This document shows, piece by piece, positions 23,680 through 34,270 of a stretch of 64,000 bases of DNA. Made by a program: the position numbers and the translations under genes. Position 1 is the stretch's first letter; each line of letters begins with the position of its first letter. The notes below the pieces were generated by a model. That model made no database searches. It worked only from the letters and a program-made list of their open reading frames with translations, and had not been told where the DNA came from. This DNA comes from Gnetum montanum (lineage: Eukaryota; Streptophyta; Gnetopsida; Gnetales; Gnetaceae), in assembly GCA_015680685.1 (NCBI GenBank), contig MNCI01024146.1, positions 10,225 to 74,224 of the forward strand, given 5' to 3'.

Positions 23680-24689
23680 TTTGGTTCAATCATTTTTTTT
23701 TATCATTCGATTCATGTAATTTTTTGGAACTTTTCTTTTTTGTTTCGAACTTTGGTTAAATATAGCAAGATTATTTGACGTTGCAGAGTTCAATGTTAGG
23801 GCAAATACTTGAAGAAAACAAACTGGACATGTTAGCTGAAAGAGAACACAAATTCTCTTGGTTGAATATTTATTATATTTTTCATTATTTAACAATTTTG
23901 AAATAGATTTTTGTTCAGCTTCTTACCTCATCGAGACCATTGTTTAATGTTTTAGATAATTGAGTTTTAATTTTTGAAGTGTGCTTAAGTTGTTAATGCA
24001 TTGATGTCTTGTCGCTCTTTGAAAACATATTAAAAAAGAAAAATTACTAAAGTGGTTTTGCATTATCGTTAAGCTTCTAGAAAACATTTCACTTTAATCA
24101 GTTAATGCCTCTAATACAACGTTTTGTTTAAGATTGATGAACCAAATCAGAATTATGCAGACCAAACCTTACTTGCAGTCATCAGATCCCTTTTGCATGC
24201 ATTAAAGGTGCTTTCACTGTTCTTCAACTTGGGCTTTATTCTTTCATTCAAAGAAGTAATTCCTTCATGATGCCATATTTCATATTTTATGAAATCCCAC
24301 CCTTGTTTCAACCGTTATTAAGTACATTTGTCTATGATTTTTATTTTTATTTTCTATTCCTTATTGAAATTTTATCTTGTTATTTTTAAATTTATCACTA
24401 TTTTGTATTTTTAATTTTTCCCCTGACTCTATTATTGTTTTATATTTCCAAATTTATTGCATTGAATGACATTTTAGTGTTAAAGCTCTTGAGACATTTT
24501 TCTAAAAGCTCTTTGCTAGCACAAAAAAAAATAAAAATAAAAAATAGATACCCTTAGTCACAGTAATTTGGGAAATTGGTAGGTATATCTATTTGTAATT
24601 TTTTTTAAAATTCATTTTAACTTTTGTGAAGAGTAGTAGTCATATCGTATTTTCTAATTTTTACCATTAATATTTACAGAGTCCTAAAG

Positions 24690-26785
24690 ATGAGCTCTAT
24701 TTAAGACATAGATAGCAATGAGAATGAAATAGATAGTACTCTATTGAAGGAAAATGCATCACAAGAAGAAAATGTCTTAGATTGTAATGTGGAAATTTTG
24801 AAACCATTTGCAAAAGGTAGATTTATTTTAAAATCTCCATTAAAACAATTTGTAACACAATTAGACATTTGTAAGAGTGGAGGAGGTGGAAGCAAAAGAT
24901 GGAAGTGTCATGTATGTAGCCATGAATTCACTACAAGTGGTACACGAATACATCATTATTTCTTTCAGACATTAGAAAATAAAACAGGAACAAGTGTTAT
25001 TACATGTAAATTTCCATATCTTGATATTCAAAAAGCTATGTATGACTACTTTCAAGCAAAGACTATGATAAAGAGCATTACTGTAAGTATTTAAATAGAG
25101 GAAAGTAAGAACACACCAAAGGATGTTGTACAACTAGCAAAAAGAAAAGAACTTAAGAAAATAGAAATAAGTTTTCAAGTTGAAGAAAAAAATAAAAGCT
25201 GATATCAGTATTGCAAAAATGTTCTATGCAAATGGATTATCATTCAAACTTGCACGTATTCCTTCATTCAAAGAAGTAATTCGTTGTGCCATTGAAGTAA
25301 GTAATATTTTTAAATTTGAAATTATCATTTTTTATTTAAAATTATTAGTAAGACTAATATTTTTATATGGCAAGTCCATCTTATGTCCTTCCACCTGAAG
25401 ATAAAATTTGAAATGATCTTCTTGATGTGAGGTATGAACTTGGCATGAAAAAGTTGGAGGATGGAAGCAATTTTGCTAGCGAAGTGGTTGTTCTATTATA
25501 ATGGATGGATGGACTGATATTCATCAACGTCCATTAATTAATATTATAATTGGTTGTCAACTTGGACCATTTTTTCTTAATGCTACAGACTGCTCCAATC
25601 ATATAAAAGATACTAATTTTCAAGCCAAATTATTAGAGACAGTAATTGCAACTATTGGTTCAAACAACATTATTTAAATTATAACAGATTCAGCTCCTAT
25701 TTGTAGGCATACAGAAAAAATAATAGAAATGATTTATCAAGATATATTTTGTACTCCTTATTGTGTTCATTCTCTAAATAATACACTTCGTGATATTGGT
25801 AAAATTGATTGGGTGAAAAAGCTTATTATAGATGCAAGAGACATACAAATTTTCATTTGCAATCATCATTATTCAAATTCCTTGTTCAGGGAATGTAGCA
25901 AAAATAAAACTTTCAAAAAAACCTATAGAAACAAGGTAATAGAATACAAAAATCTATATTGTGTGTTTTTAAGAAATTTGATTTATTAATGCTAAACTAA
26001 TTATAAATTTTTTGAAACAGATATACTTCATATTTCATAATGTTGGAGAGAATGAAAGAGATACAAGAATCATTACAAACAATGGTTATAACTAGTAAAT
26101 GGAAGAATTGGGAGGAAGCCAATACAATTATGGAAAAGAGTGTTAGAGAAAATTTTTTATCAGATGAGTGGTAGAAACAAATGAAGTAAGAAATAATTTA
26201 TTTGAAATATATTTTTTTATTTTTTATTGTTTGCATCTTTATATATTATTAAAAATAGGTATTTGTTATATTGTAGAAGGATTGTTAGCATGCTGCAACC
26301 TATTGTTGATTTCATTCATTATGCTAATACAGATACACTTGCATTAGGAGAAATTTATGTAATTTATGAAAATATGTTAACATAAATTAAAACAAGGGTT
26401 ATAGAAATGGATAGCTCTCTTGATTTTTATAATGCTCAGTTACTTCCATTGATTCTAAAAAGATGGAATGCTACAAATACCCCATTGCATATGGTTACAT
26501 ATGCATTAAATATTAAGTGGTATTCTTCAAAACATAGAGATAAAAATCCAACAAGGCCTTGTGATGATTTTGATGTAAGAACAAGTTTTTTAGAATATGT
26601 TAAACGGTTATATTTACCTTGTGAGGCTAGCTTCATTAGAAAAGAATGGCTTCAATTTACTAAAGGACATACAAAAGCATTTAAATGTGAAGATGCTATA
26701 CTTGATATGGATGGAATAGCTCAAGAAGATCCAACTGGATGGTGGAGTTTGCATGGTGGAGATACTCCTAGACTTCAAACTTTAG
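24690..26785 (+). pseudogene. hAT transposase, 5' portion (exons 1-4), interrupted by element B
   Basis: Cut-and-paste transposase. Exon 1 holds a BED zinc finger at about 24880-24960: SKRWKCHVCSHEFTTSGTRI then HHYF (C-x2-C...H-x4-5-H/C layout). After a 1-base shift near 25190 it reads DISIAKMFYANGLSF, then a GT...AG intron (about 25298-25369). Exon 2 (about 25370-25935) covers the catalytic core, with LL*WMDGLIF (usual IMDGWTD), LNATDCSNHIKDTNFQAKLL, IITDSAPIC and YCVHSLNNTLRDIGKIDWVK. Exon 3 (about 26021-26188) has SYFIMLERMKEIQESLQTM. Exon 4 (from about 26277) has LQPIVDFIHYANTDTLALGE and TRWN-like LILKRWNATNTPLHMVTYAL, to GWWSLHGGDTPRLQTL. The frame is then cut by the LTR of element B at 26786. 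Stops and a frameshift existed before or besides that insertion. Confidence 0.9.
26781..26785 (+). repeat. Target site duplication TTTAG, left copy
   Basis: TTTAG immediately precedes TGATGAG, the first bases of element B's left LTR. The same five bases follow its right LTR at 37249-37253. Confidence 0.95.
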
Positions 26786-27661
26786 TGATGAGTGGCTAGG
26801 TACCCCTATGTCCAACCATGCAAATCACGGGCGTTCACATGTAACTCGGTCGAATTTTGTAGACTGTAAGCACTGGACATATACTAGACTCTAACCAGTG
26901 AAACCTTGGGTTAGAATGGTTGTTGTTCTCCTAATCTTACTTGTGAGGTTCTGATTACGATGGTTAAGTGATATTAAGGCTAATGATTTTTATAGCTTTT
27001 TGCATATCTTTTGGCGGCTAATTTAAGGTATGAAAAGTAAGAAATAAACTATTATCTAATCTATAATTATCCTAGCTTATACTTTAACTATGCCTAGCAC
27101 AAGTATCCAATCCCATCTTCCGAACACGTTCTGAGCATCTCTTAACACTTCTGGGTGACCAGACGTTAAGTGTCACTGGGCTTACTAAGTGTTTGATTTA
27201 CGTTCAAGATGGTTATACTTATGGCCTTTATGAACTACAAATAAGCAGTAGCAATCAAGATAACAATAATAGAAACTTAAGTAATTAACAAAGCATAAAC
27301 ATCTTAAACTATTGAATGCATAAAATAGCTAAGTCCAAATGCTGCAAGAAATGCTTGAATAGTTTCTCTTTATTGGTGTCATGCCAATGGGCTCAGATAC
27401 ATCAATGCTCAAATAAAGAGTTGATCACTTTTCTTACACTTGCTGCGGGCACTTGGAAAATATTCTATCTCCTGTGAGAACAAATTGCAAGAGCTTTACT
27501 ACAACTAACTAAAAGATGCCTAAATGAGACGGAAGGCCCTATTATTTATAGGCCAAGATAGGTGGCTACGTAAACGGGGCCACGTTGACGTAGGAAGGCT
27601 ACGTCGACATGGCCACGTATACCTGGCCCAGTCAACGCATCGACTAAAGGACACTTCATCA
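26786..27661 (-). repeat. Element B 3' LTR
   Basis: Runs from TGATGAGTGGCTAGGTA to GGACACTTCATCA, matching 36321-37248 nearly throughout. In the sense (minus) direction it starts TGATGAAGTGTCC. Its U3 has ACGT-rich motifs at about 27560-27650 followed by a TATAAATA box near 27540-27552. Confidence 0.95.
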
Positions 27662-27671
27662 TACCCCCACA
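27662..27671 (-). promoter_or_regulatory. Element B polypurine tract
   Basis: On the plus strand TACCCCCACA abuts the LTR edge; in the element's sense this reads TGTGGGGGTA, directly before the 3' LTR. Element C has the same tract at 47213-47222. Confidence 0.8.
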
Positions 27672-27908
27672 ACTGAGCAAAAACTTGTCCTTGAGTTACT
27701 TTACAATTTGGAAGGTATGAATTCTTATTTACAACAAACATAACTTAAACACATACATGACACACACATGACACAACATGAATTTGACCAAGTGCCTGAG
27801 TTATAGAGGAGAAAAATTATAGAAATGGTGGTGTTTAGAGACAAAATTAAACACCTCGCTGGTCTTGGAGCCTCTACTATGTAGGATGATGCACAAAATT
27901 GCTGAAGA

Positions 27909-30750
27909 AGATCACACTGTCCCTAGGGGTGATGGTTTTGATGGACCTTCTCTAGCCTCTGGCCCATGCGTTGGTGGCAGCATGAATGACGGTTGCCCTG
28001 CGGTAGCTACAACTTTTGGAGCCAACCGGAAGGCCTCTAAGAGAGCCCTCATCTTTTCTTCTTTGCTTCTAGGGTCGTTCACAGTCCAGGTAGCTTCTCC
28101 AATGTGTGCTAGAACTGGAACTTCCCAAGGGCATGGCAGTGCCGGAAAGAGTTCTTTCAAGTTGACAAACCAGGTTGTGAACTACTTGCGTTTGATGTCG
28201 AATGCTCAGATTGATGCCTGCAGCTGCTAGTAGTCATTCATTCTTTGGCCTATGTCCTCTGTGATGGTACATTGGCCTTCAAAGATTGTGTGGAGAACCT
28301 CGAATTCCACGTTTTCCATTTGTAGCTTCTGCTTTGTTGCTTTGTACACCTGGAAATCTCCCTCGTATAGGGAATACGAGGTGGCCACTTGTTTTTCCAA
28401 TTTTGACCATAGTCTCCCAGCTATGAGCATAGCTAGGTTTGCATATCGGAGGTTGGCCAACTCCATGTACTCTGTCATTTTCTCAATCTGCAGCTCCTTC
28501 AGATGGATTTTTGCTTTATTATAGGCATTGAACCCATCAAAGATAGAATGCCATACATCGCCTCCCTCTTGGAGCTACTGGAGCGCTTGGTTCATCTTGG
28601 CTTTAGTGACTTGAATGTGTTTCTCATTTACCTCCTTCTGCAATCCCACTTGGTCCCTATAATGATTTTTGGCTTTTTCAAATTTTAGGGCCTCATTTTT
28701 CCAAGTGGCAATTTCAATTATAGACTTCTGTAGCAATGCCCGGACCTCCTCCATTGATATATTGTGATTTTCAATAGCCAACCTTCTTATGTTAGCATTA
28801 ACCCTAGCTAGCTCTTCCTGCTGTTGGTGGATGAAAGTTTTCATGTCTTCATTTTCTGCACCAACATTGTGTAGGCGATGAACCTCCACGATCAGCTGTA
28901 CGTTCTCCTAGAGAACCTTTGCTAAGTCCTTCTCTAAGTGATACGATCAGGTGTCTGCTATGGACTTGTCAAGGATCGCTGTCTCCCACACATCCTCAAA
29001 GATCTAAAGTCTAAGTTGAAGCTATTGAAAAGCTTCATCCCTAGTGATTTCGTGGTTGAGGATGGCTAGATCGGTAAGTTGGGCTTGTAATTTGGCTACC
29101 TATGTTGCCAAGCGCTAACAAGCATCTTGAGCAGCTTCAAGTTGCCCTTCCAAAACAAGGCTCTTTCCCCTTTTCGAGAGCAGCTTTGACTAGGTTGCCA
29201 TAATGTTGTTTGGAATTTCGAAGACATCTAAAAGTGGTTGCCTAGTTCCCACTGGTCGGTCCAATAGCTCTTCATGTTGGACTGCATCAATCTGGCTACG
29301 TGAAGTTCCAGCAGACACTTTTCCATCATGTAGTCCATGAATGTTTGGTATAGGTGCTACCAATGCATTGAGAGCCATAGCAATTGTGTCAGCAACCACT
29401 TCGGCCACTACTTCCTATCTCTGGTGCTGCATCACCAGGACCATCGCCTCCTCACCATCTTTCAAGTGTACCAAGAAAGTAGTAGCATTCCCTGAGATTT
29501 TAGCGAATAACTATTGGGTTGATGTTGATACATCTCGGATGCTTTGATCTATTCGAGTTGGAACTTGTGCTCGAGTGGTGGAGAATATTGGCCCTGCCCT
29601 TTCAAGCAAGCTAACTAATTGAGCCACTTGCTCTAGGTGGCTCATGGCAGGGCGATGGACCGAAGGGTCTTCTCCTCCACTAGTCCTACCAGATTGCTCT
29701 CACTAGCTCAAGAGCATTTCTTGGATCTCGTGGATGTATTCTATCGTGGTTTGCAAGCCCTGCTGCATTGTTTGTATAGGTGGTGGAGGTGGTTGCTACT
29801 CCTCCTTTGTCTATGTGACGGCAGAAGTTTTTTCTTTCATCATGTCTCGCCATGAGGCAATTGGGGTGCACTAGATTACATCGTTGAAATATCGTGCTAT
29901 CCCTGCCCGTTTGCACAACTTTTAGATTAGGCAAGGAAAGGGGAGAGCTCTTCTTCCATGTTTGTTCTTAGTGAACCTCTTTTCAATCTCCAGAAACAGC
30001 AACTGTGGAAGACTCATGGGAAATTTTCCCACTCAAGGTGGCACATGCACGAGTGGAGAAGGCTTGATCTTACTGGGTCTTACCATTGGGTTTAGGTGGT
30101 AAGACGCAATCTTTGAGTACACTCTCTCCACCATGGTTAGAGAGCCGAATTCCTTGCACTCTAACCCATAGCACCATTTAGTCCATTCCACCTTTACCTC
30201 TGGATTAGCTTGCTTTGGAATTTCTACCACATCTACCCTAATTTCGGGCAATGCCAGAGCCAGTGCTATCGCCTCTGAAGAGTAAGAGAAATAAATGTCT
30301 TTGATTCTTACTCTAGACCATGGTTGCCAATTTGTCCAAAAGAGATAAGTTTATCCTAAGTACCATTCACCACTGGTTGTAATGATTGGCCACATCGGAG
30401 AGTTCTGTAGTTGGAGCCTTACATCTTCTGGCGCATTCTCGAGGAACGGTCCAAAATTTAGCTCTTGAAGGACCATTTGCTGCATCTCACGTGGCGTGAT
30501 AGCATCAAGGCAGGCTTGGTTCAGCATGACCTCAAGCCGTGCTACCCAAGGGACCTCATCCCTAAGCGATTGCTCAATGGGAATCTCCTCTTCAGGAATC
30601 TGATGAACAGATTCCATGTCAGGTCTTTCGTAGAAGGGCCTAGTTGCATGTGAGCCCTTCGCATGCGCTGGCAGTTGCACACCTCATCCCCTTCTTGTGC
30701 ATGGATGCTTGTCCCTTGGTTGTGATAGTCCTTCATCCCTTGGGTACCAT
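27909..30750 (-). pseudogene. Element B 3' accessory protein (plant-transposon-like N-terminus, coiled-coil C-half)
   Basis: A sense-strand frame of about 947 codons, in the position where Athila elements carry an envelope-like ORF. ATG at 30750 was chosen because it abuts an AG (TTGATTGCAG) and the matching frame in element C opens in the same way. N-terminal half: MESVHQIPEEEIP near codon 45, LQELNFGPFLENAPEDVRLQ, then NSPMWPIITTSGEWYLG near codons 115-130, IKDIYFSYSSEAI, EWTKWCYGLECKEF, VYSKIASYHLN, FPMSLPQLLFLEIEKRF and ALPFPCLI.KLCKRAGIA near codons 270-290. The middle and C-terminal parts are highly charged and coiled-coil-like (for example EEVRALLQKSIIEIATWKNE and LRYANLAMLIAGRLWSKLEK). 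It ends SPLGTV then a stop. No transmembrane segment or signal peptide is evident. The N-half resembles the FP.LI..LC..AGV pattern of plant transposon-associated proteins. It has several stops and shifts. Function unknown. Confidence 0.65.
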
Positions 30751-32880
30751 CTGCAATCAAACATAACTTCCTGTTAGACCGTTCATAAGTAGCTGAAGAT
30801 GGTCCCTATATACCTTCTCAGTTTGACCAAGTTATGTTATTGGCATAGGCACACCGTTAAGTCTTCCGAAGCATTAATTTATGGGTTAGGGCCAAATTTT
30901 TCATAATTAACCAATTAATTAACTAATCAATTAATTATAGTTAATTTCACAAAGGCACCACCCCCCACGACTGAGAGCATACCTCCGAGTGCGTAAAAGG
31001 GAAAGGATCGGTTGATGTGGACTTACGATGGAATGTAGGTGCGTTGGGAAAGGTTAGGCAGAAAAAATGGTAAAAAATCCCCTCAATTTGAACTCCAAAT
31101 GATGAAAAATGACAAAGTGTGGCAGGGTATATATAGGGGTTAGGCACTGCATCGACGGGGCCACGTATACTCAGTGACTGTGTCGATGGGGCCCTGTCGA
31201 TGCAGGGGTGTTTACCCATTGACTAGCATTGACCAACCCATATAAAGCCTAAAATGATGAATTTGAAATGCCAAATTAAGGCGGTTGAAGCGTGTGAGAG
31301 GCTTGGACATGGCTAAGGACATGAGGAAGGTAACTAAGCTAAAAAAAGAGACAAAAATAAGAGAATGGGATGCAAAAAGAACTCTGTGGGGAATAAATCG
31401 AGCAATTGGACTCGAAAATTAGTCAACCACAAAATCCAAAGGATGGGAGGCTAAACAAGCAGGACCAAGAAGATGCAGGTGGATCCTCCCCATAGTAGGT
31501 CATATCCTTAGTAGCCCCTACATAGCCCTCAACACCGGGGTCCATGGGCCCCAGGGCCAAGAAATGGTGGACACCAGGTAAGACTCCTACTCAAGAGATC
31601 TTGCCAAGGCATGAGAAACCCATGGATATCATGACACACCTTCACGACATAAGATAGATAGTGAGGTGAGGGACAGAGAGAACGGGGTGAGGAGAGAGAG
31701 ATGAGAGAATGGTATGTTGATCGTTGGTCACATGAACCCCATGTGTAGATGTGGTTAAGTGACCTGGGATAACTGTTCCTGAGTTTAGACCCAAAACCAT
31801 CTACATTCAATGACATCACAACAATAGACAAAGTCCCAGCCATCCCCCAAGGAAGCAAGAATGATGCCATAAAGAAACACCACTCCAACAAACATGAGAG
31901 GAAGGAAGGGAACGTGACAAAGTTAGAGGGGACCAAGGAAGTCCCATAACTAGTATGGTGGCCCGTTAGAGGCAGTTTAAGGGGTTTGCTTTGAATTCCC
32001 ACACAGTGATTTTTTTTTGGGGGAACCACACCATGCAAAGACCCATGCAGGTTTGCATGCATTTGACCAAGGGGTGTGCTTTGAATCCTCATTTTTATTT
32101 CTTTTATTTTGTTACTTTTTTCTTTTGAATTTTTGAAAATTTTTAGTAAGGACCACACCATGCAAGGTCGAACTGCCCAGAAGCCTCCATGGAGAGAAGG
32201 ACGTGGAGCAGTACGAAATCTTCAAGGACACACCAACAACCCAAGGGGTAGAAGATAACGACGAATATTGCAATCCCCTTGAAGTCACACCCGATTCAAG
32301 CCAATGGGTCATCCCTAAGTTTGGGAACTAGACAAGTTACATAGTAATTACAATGTTTTTAAGTGAAGGAGTCGCATGTTCTCAACAAAAGGAAAACCAT
32401 GGAGTGGGTGAATCGGTGGATGACGTGAACTCACTACCGATTTTATGAGTGTAAATTAGACATAAAGTCTAAAAAGAACCATGCAAGGGTAGAAACTAGA
32501 CAACTAGGTGGATGAGCGTATGTTACCCATCACAACGAAAATCATCTGTGCCAGACATCTGAAGACAACAAGATGACATATTAGCAATTACACAAAAAAA
32601 TAAAACATCCACAAGGAAATGAAAAATAAGTAAAGAAGGAAAAAATTGACAAATAAGTTTCAAATTTATAAACGATGGTGAAAAACAAAAAAGGGTAAAA
32701 CAAAAAATGTAAAAAAAAAGTGTAAAACAAAAAAATGTAAAATAAAAAATGAGAAAACGATGAGGGATGTAGTGGAATAGATCAGCAAGGATGACAGTCT
32801 CCCCCACGACTGGGTGGAAAGGACAAGATACAAAAAATGGAGCAAGGTTGCCCTGGTGATGATGAGGCAACATCCCTAGT
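30751..32880 (-). other. Element B noncoding region between protease remnant and accessory ORF
   Basis: No recognised coding sequence, though one open minus frame (32161-31529) exists without family resemblance. In the element's sense it contains an A/T-rich tract at about 32770-32570 (TTTTACACTTTTTT-like), a long segment shared with element C (50261-52632), then the LTR-like internal promoter region (31205-31125) and a possible leader with a GGTATG donor-like site near 30979. The same A/T-rich tract is seen right after the gap in element D. Confidence 0.6.
31125..31205 (-). promoter_or_regulatory. Element B putative internal promoter, LTR U3-like
   Basis: In the element's sense: ACGT-containing GC-rich words (CGATGCAGGGGCC... 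at the plus-strand TGCATCGACGGGGCCACGTA) are followed by CTATATATACCC (plus 31128-31138). The LTR shows the same order: ACGT-rich words, then TATAAATA. It lies about 380 bases upstream of the accessory ATG. Element C has an equivalent at 50705-50765. Confidence 0.5.
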
Positions 32881-34270
32881 TAGGTGGGGCCCATGGAAAG
32901 GTTTGAGTTCCAAGGGTTCATGTTTGAAGCACTTAGGGATGTGTAAGTTTCCCCATTCACCATGATCATTGGCAGTTGGGTGCCGTTGATGAAACCCTTC
33001 AATGTTATCCATGCATTCTACATAGGCTCATATAAGCCCCTCAGATGGTTCCATGCATGTTGTGCTACTAGCAGGGGTAGCTGTCAGCCACTGGGTACCC
33101 TCTTGTCTTGTGGCTGCTACATACAAGCACTATGGAACTAGTGATTCTACAGTACACTAACTACATACTTGGATGGATGTCTACGTAATGGACCATAATT
33201 GCTACACACAATTGCACCTTGAGTCATTGTACATGATGCATGGAACATACTTCTCCTCAATCTTTCCAAAAGAATTTGCCTTTGAAATTTCAAGGGAAAG
33301 ATCTCAAAGGCCTAGTCTTGCATCCACCGTGCTCAACTAGGCTCTTCCCATTATGATTCGAAAGTCCCCCCTACACTTATCTACACTAATAACAAGGAAA
33401 TCAGTAGGATAGGACCACCTGAAAATAGTGGTCACAATGTCCTCTACCACTCCCAAGGGAACAATGATGGACTAGTCTGCCAATTCGAGCTGAATGTTGC
33501 TCTGCTTTAGCAAAGGCAGGTTCCAGTTCTTGTACATATCCTTAGAGATCAAATTGACCCCTGACCCTGAGTCCAAAAGAGATTTGGATGGCTCATTTCC
33601 TACCACCTAAAGATAGATGAGGGGGCTTCTCAGATCAGTCAATTTCCGAGGAAGGTGACCTGCCTTGATCTAGTCGGTCATAGCATGCATGAACATGACC
33701 ATCTAGATGTTGGAGTGTTGTTGTTGTTGGCTTGGAGGCTACTCTGGTGGTGGAATAGTGGAGGTAGTTTAAGGTTTGGAGGCACTAGCCACTGGTGGGG
33801 GCGAGGGTGTGCATACATGATTGGGCCAGAAGAAGGGATGTTTCTATGGCTTGGCTTCCAGTCCACTCGGCTGAGGAGTCAGTAATATGTTAATGACCCT
33901 CGTAGCATTTTTTTGCTGCAGCTATGGTGGTATCTCTCCTTGCATCAGAGGTGTAGGTGGTAGCTAAGTGGGGTGTTGTGGACGAGTGGTAGGAGAAGGT
34001 GATGGAGGGTAGAAGAGATGTGTGTTTTCCCCCCAGGGTGATGAAGATAGAGGGTGAAAATACTTCGGGGGGTGGTAATGACATTGAAAGGCCACATGGC
34101 TAGAAGATTCCCTTGGAGAGATCGGTTACTGAACATAGTACCCATAGGAATTTGACTGTTTGTAAGGGTACTTCTACCTTGGAGGTGGCATCCCCCATGT
34201 TTGTGGGTGTTGCCATTGTTGGAAGTATTCATACGGTTGTGGTGGTGCTTCACTTGGATAGTATCCTTGC
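32881..34270 (-). pseudogene. Element B linker and aspartic protease; pol truncated after protease
   Basis: From about 33700 leftward the frame reads MVMFMHAMTD, stop, IKAGHLPRKLTDLRSPLIYL, QVVGNEPSKSLLDSGSGVNL, ISKDMYKNWN, then LELAD, VVEDIVTTI and RIIMGRA. LLDSGSGVNL is the aspartic protease active site, here with the catalytic Asp intact. The matching protein in element D has Asn. Upstream is a His/Pro/Gln-rich linker. Leftward of 33000 the frame reaches HEPLELKPFHGPHL, which corresponds to the NPLELKPLPTS just before RT in element D. Homology to D then ends: RT, RNase H and integrase are missing. Confidence 0.75.

Larger units (their letters stand above)
22901..24689. other. Unassigned AT-rich sequence between the COQ9 copy and the hAT element
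   Basis: No convincing coding sequence. It holds a 36-bp tandem duplication (23408-23479), three copies of CAATTTTTTCATGTCTGATT (23611-23679) and a short stretch near 24220-24275 resembling part of the hAT transposase at 25240-25295. The 5' end of the hAT element probably lies here, but no terminal inverted repeat was identified. Confidence 0.4.

Noticed and set aside
24100-24700. hAT terminal inverted repeat
   Set aside because: I looked for a short terminal repeat paired with the region after 37926 and found no convincing pair.
31529-32161. 210-codon minus frame in element B
   Set aside because: Ser/His-rich, no motif, and no equivalent open frame in the homologous part of element C.
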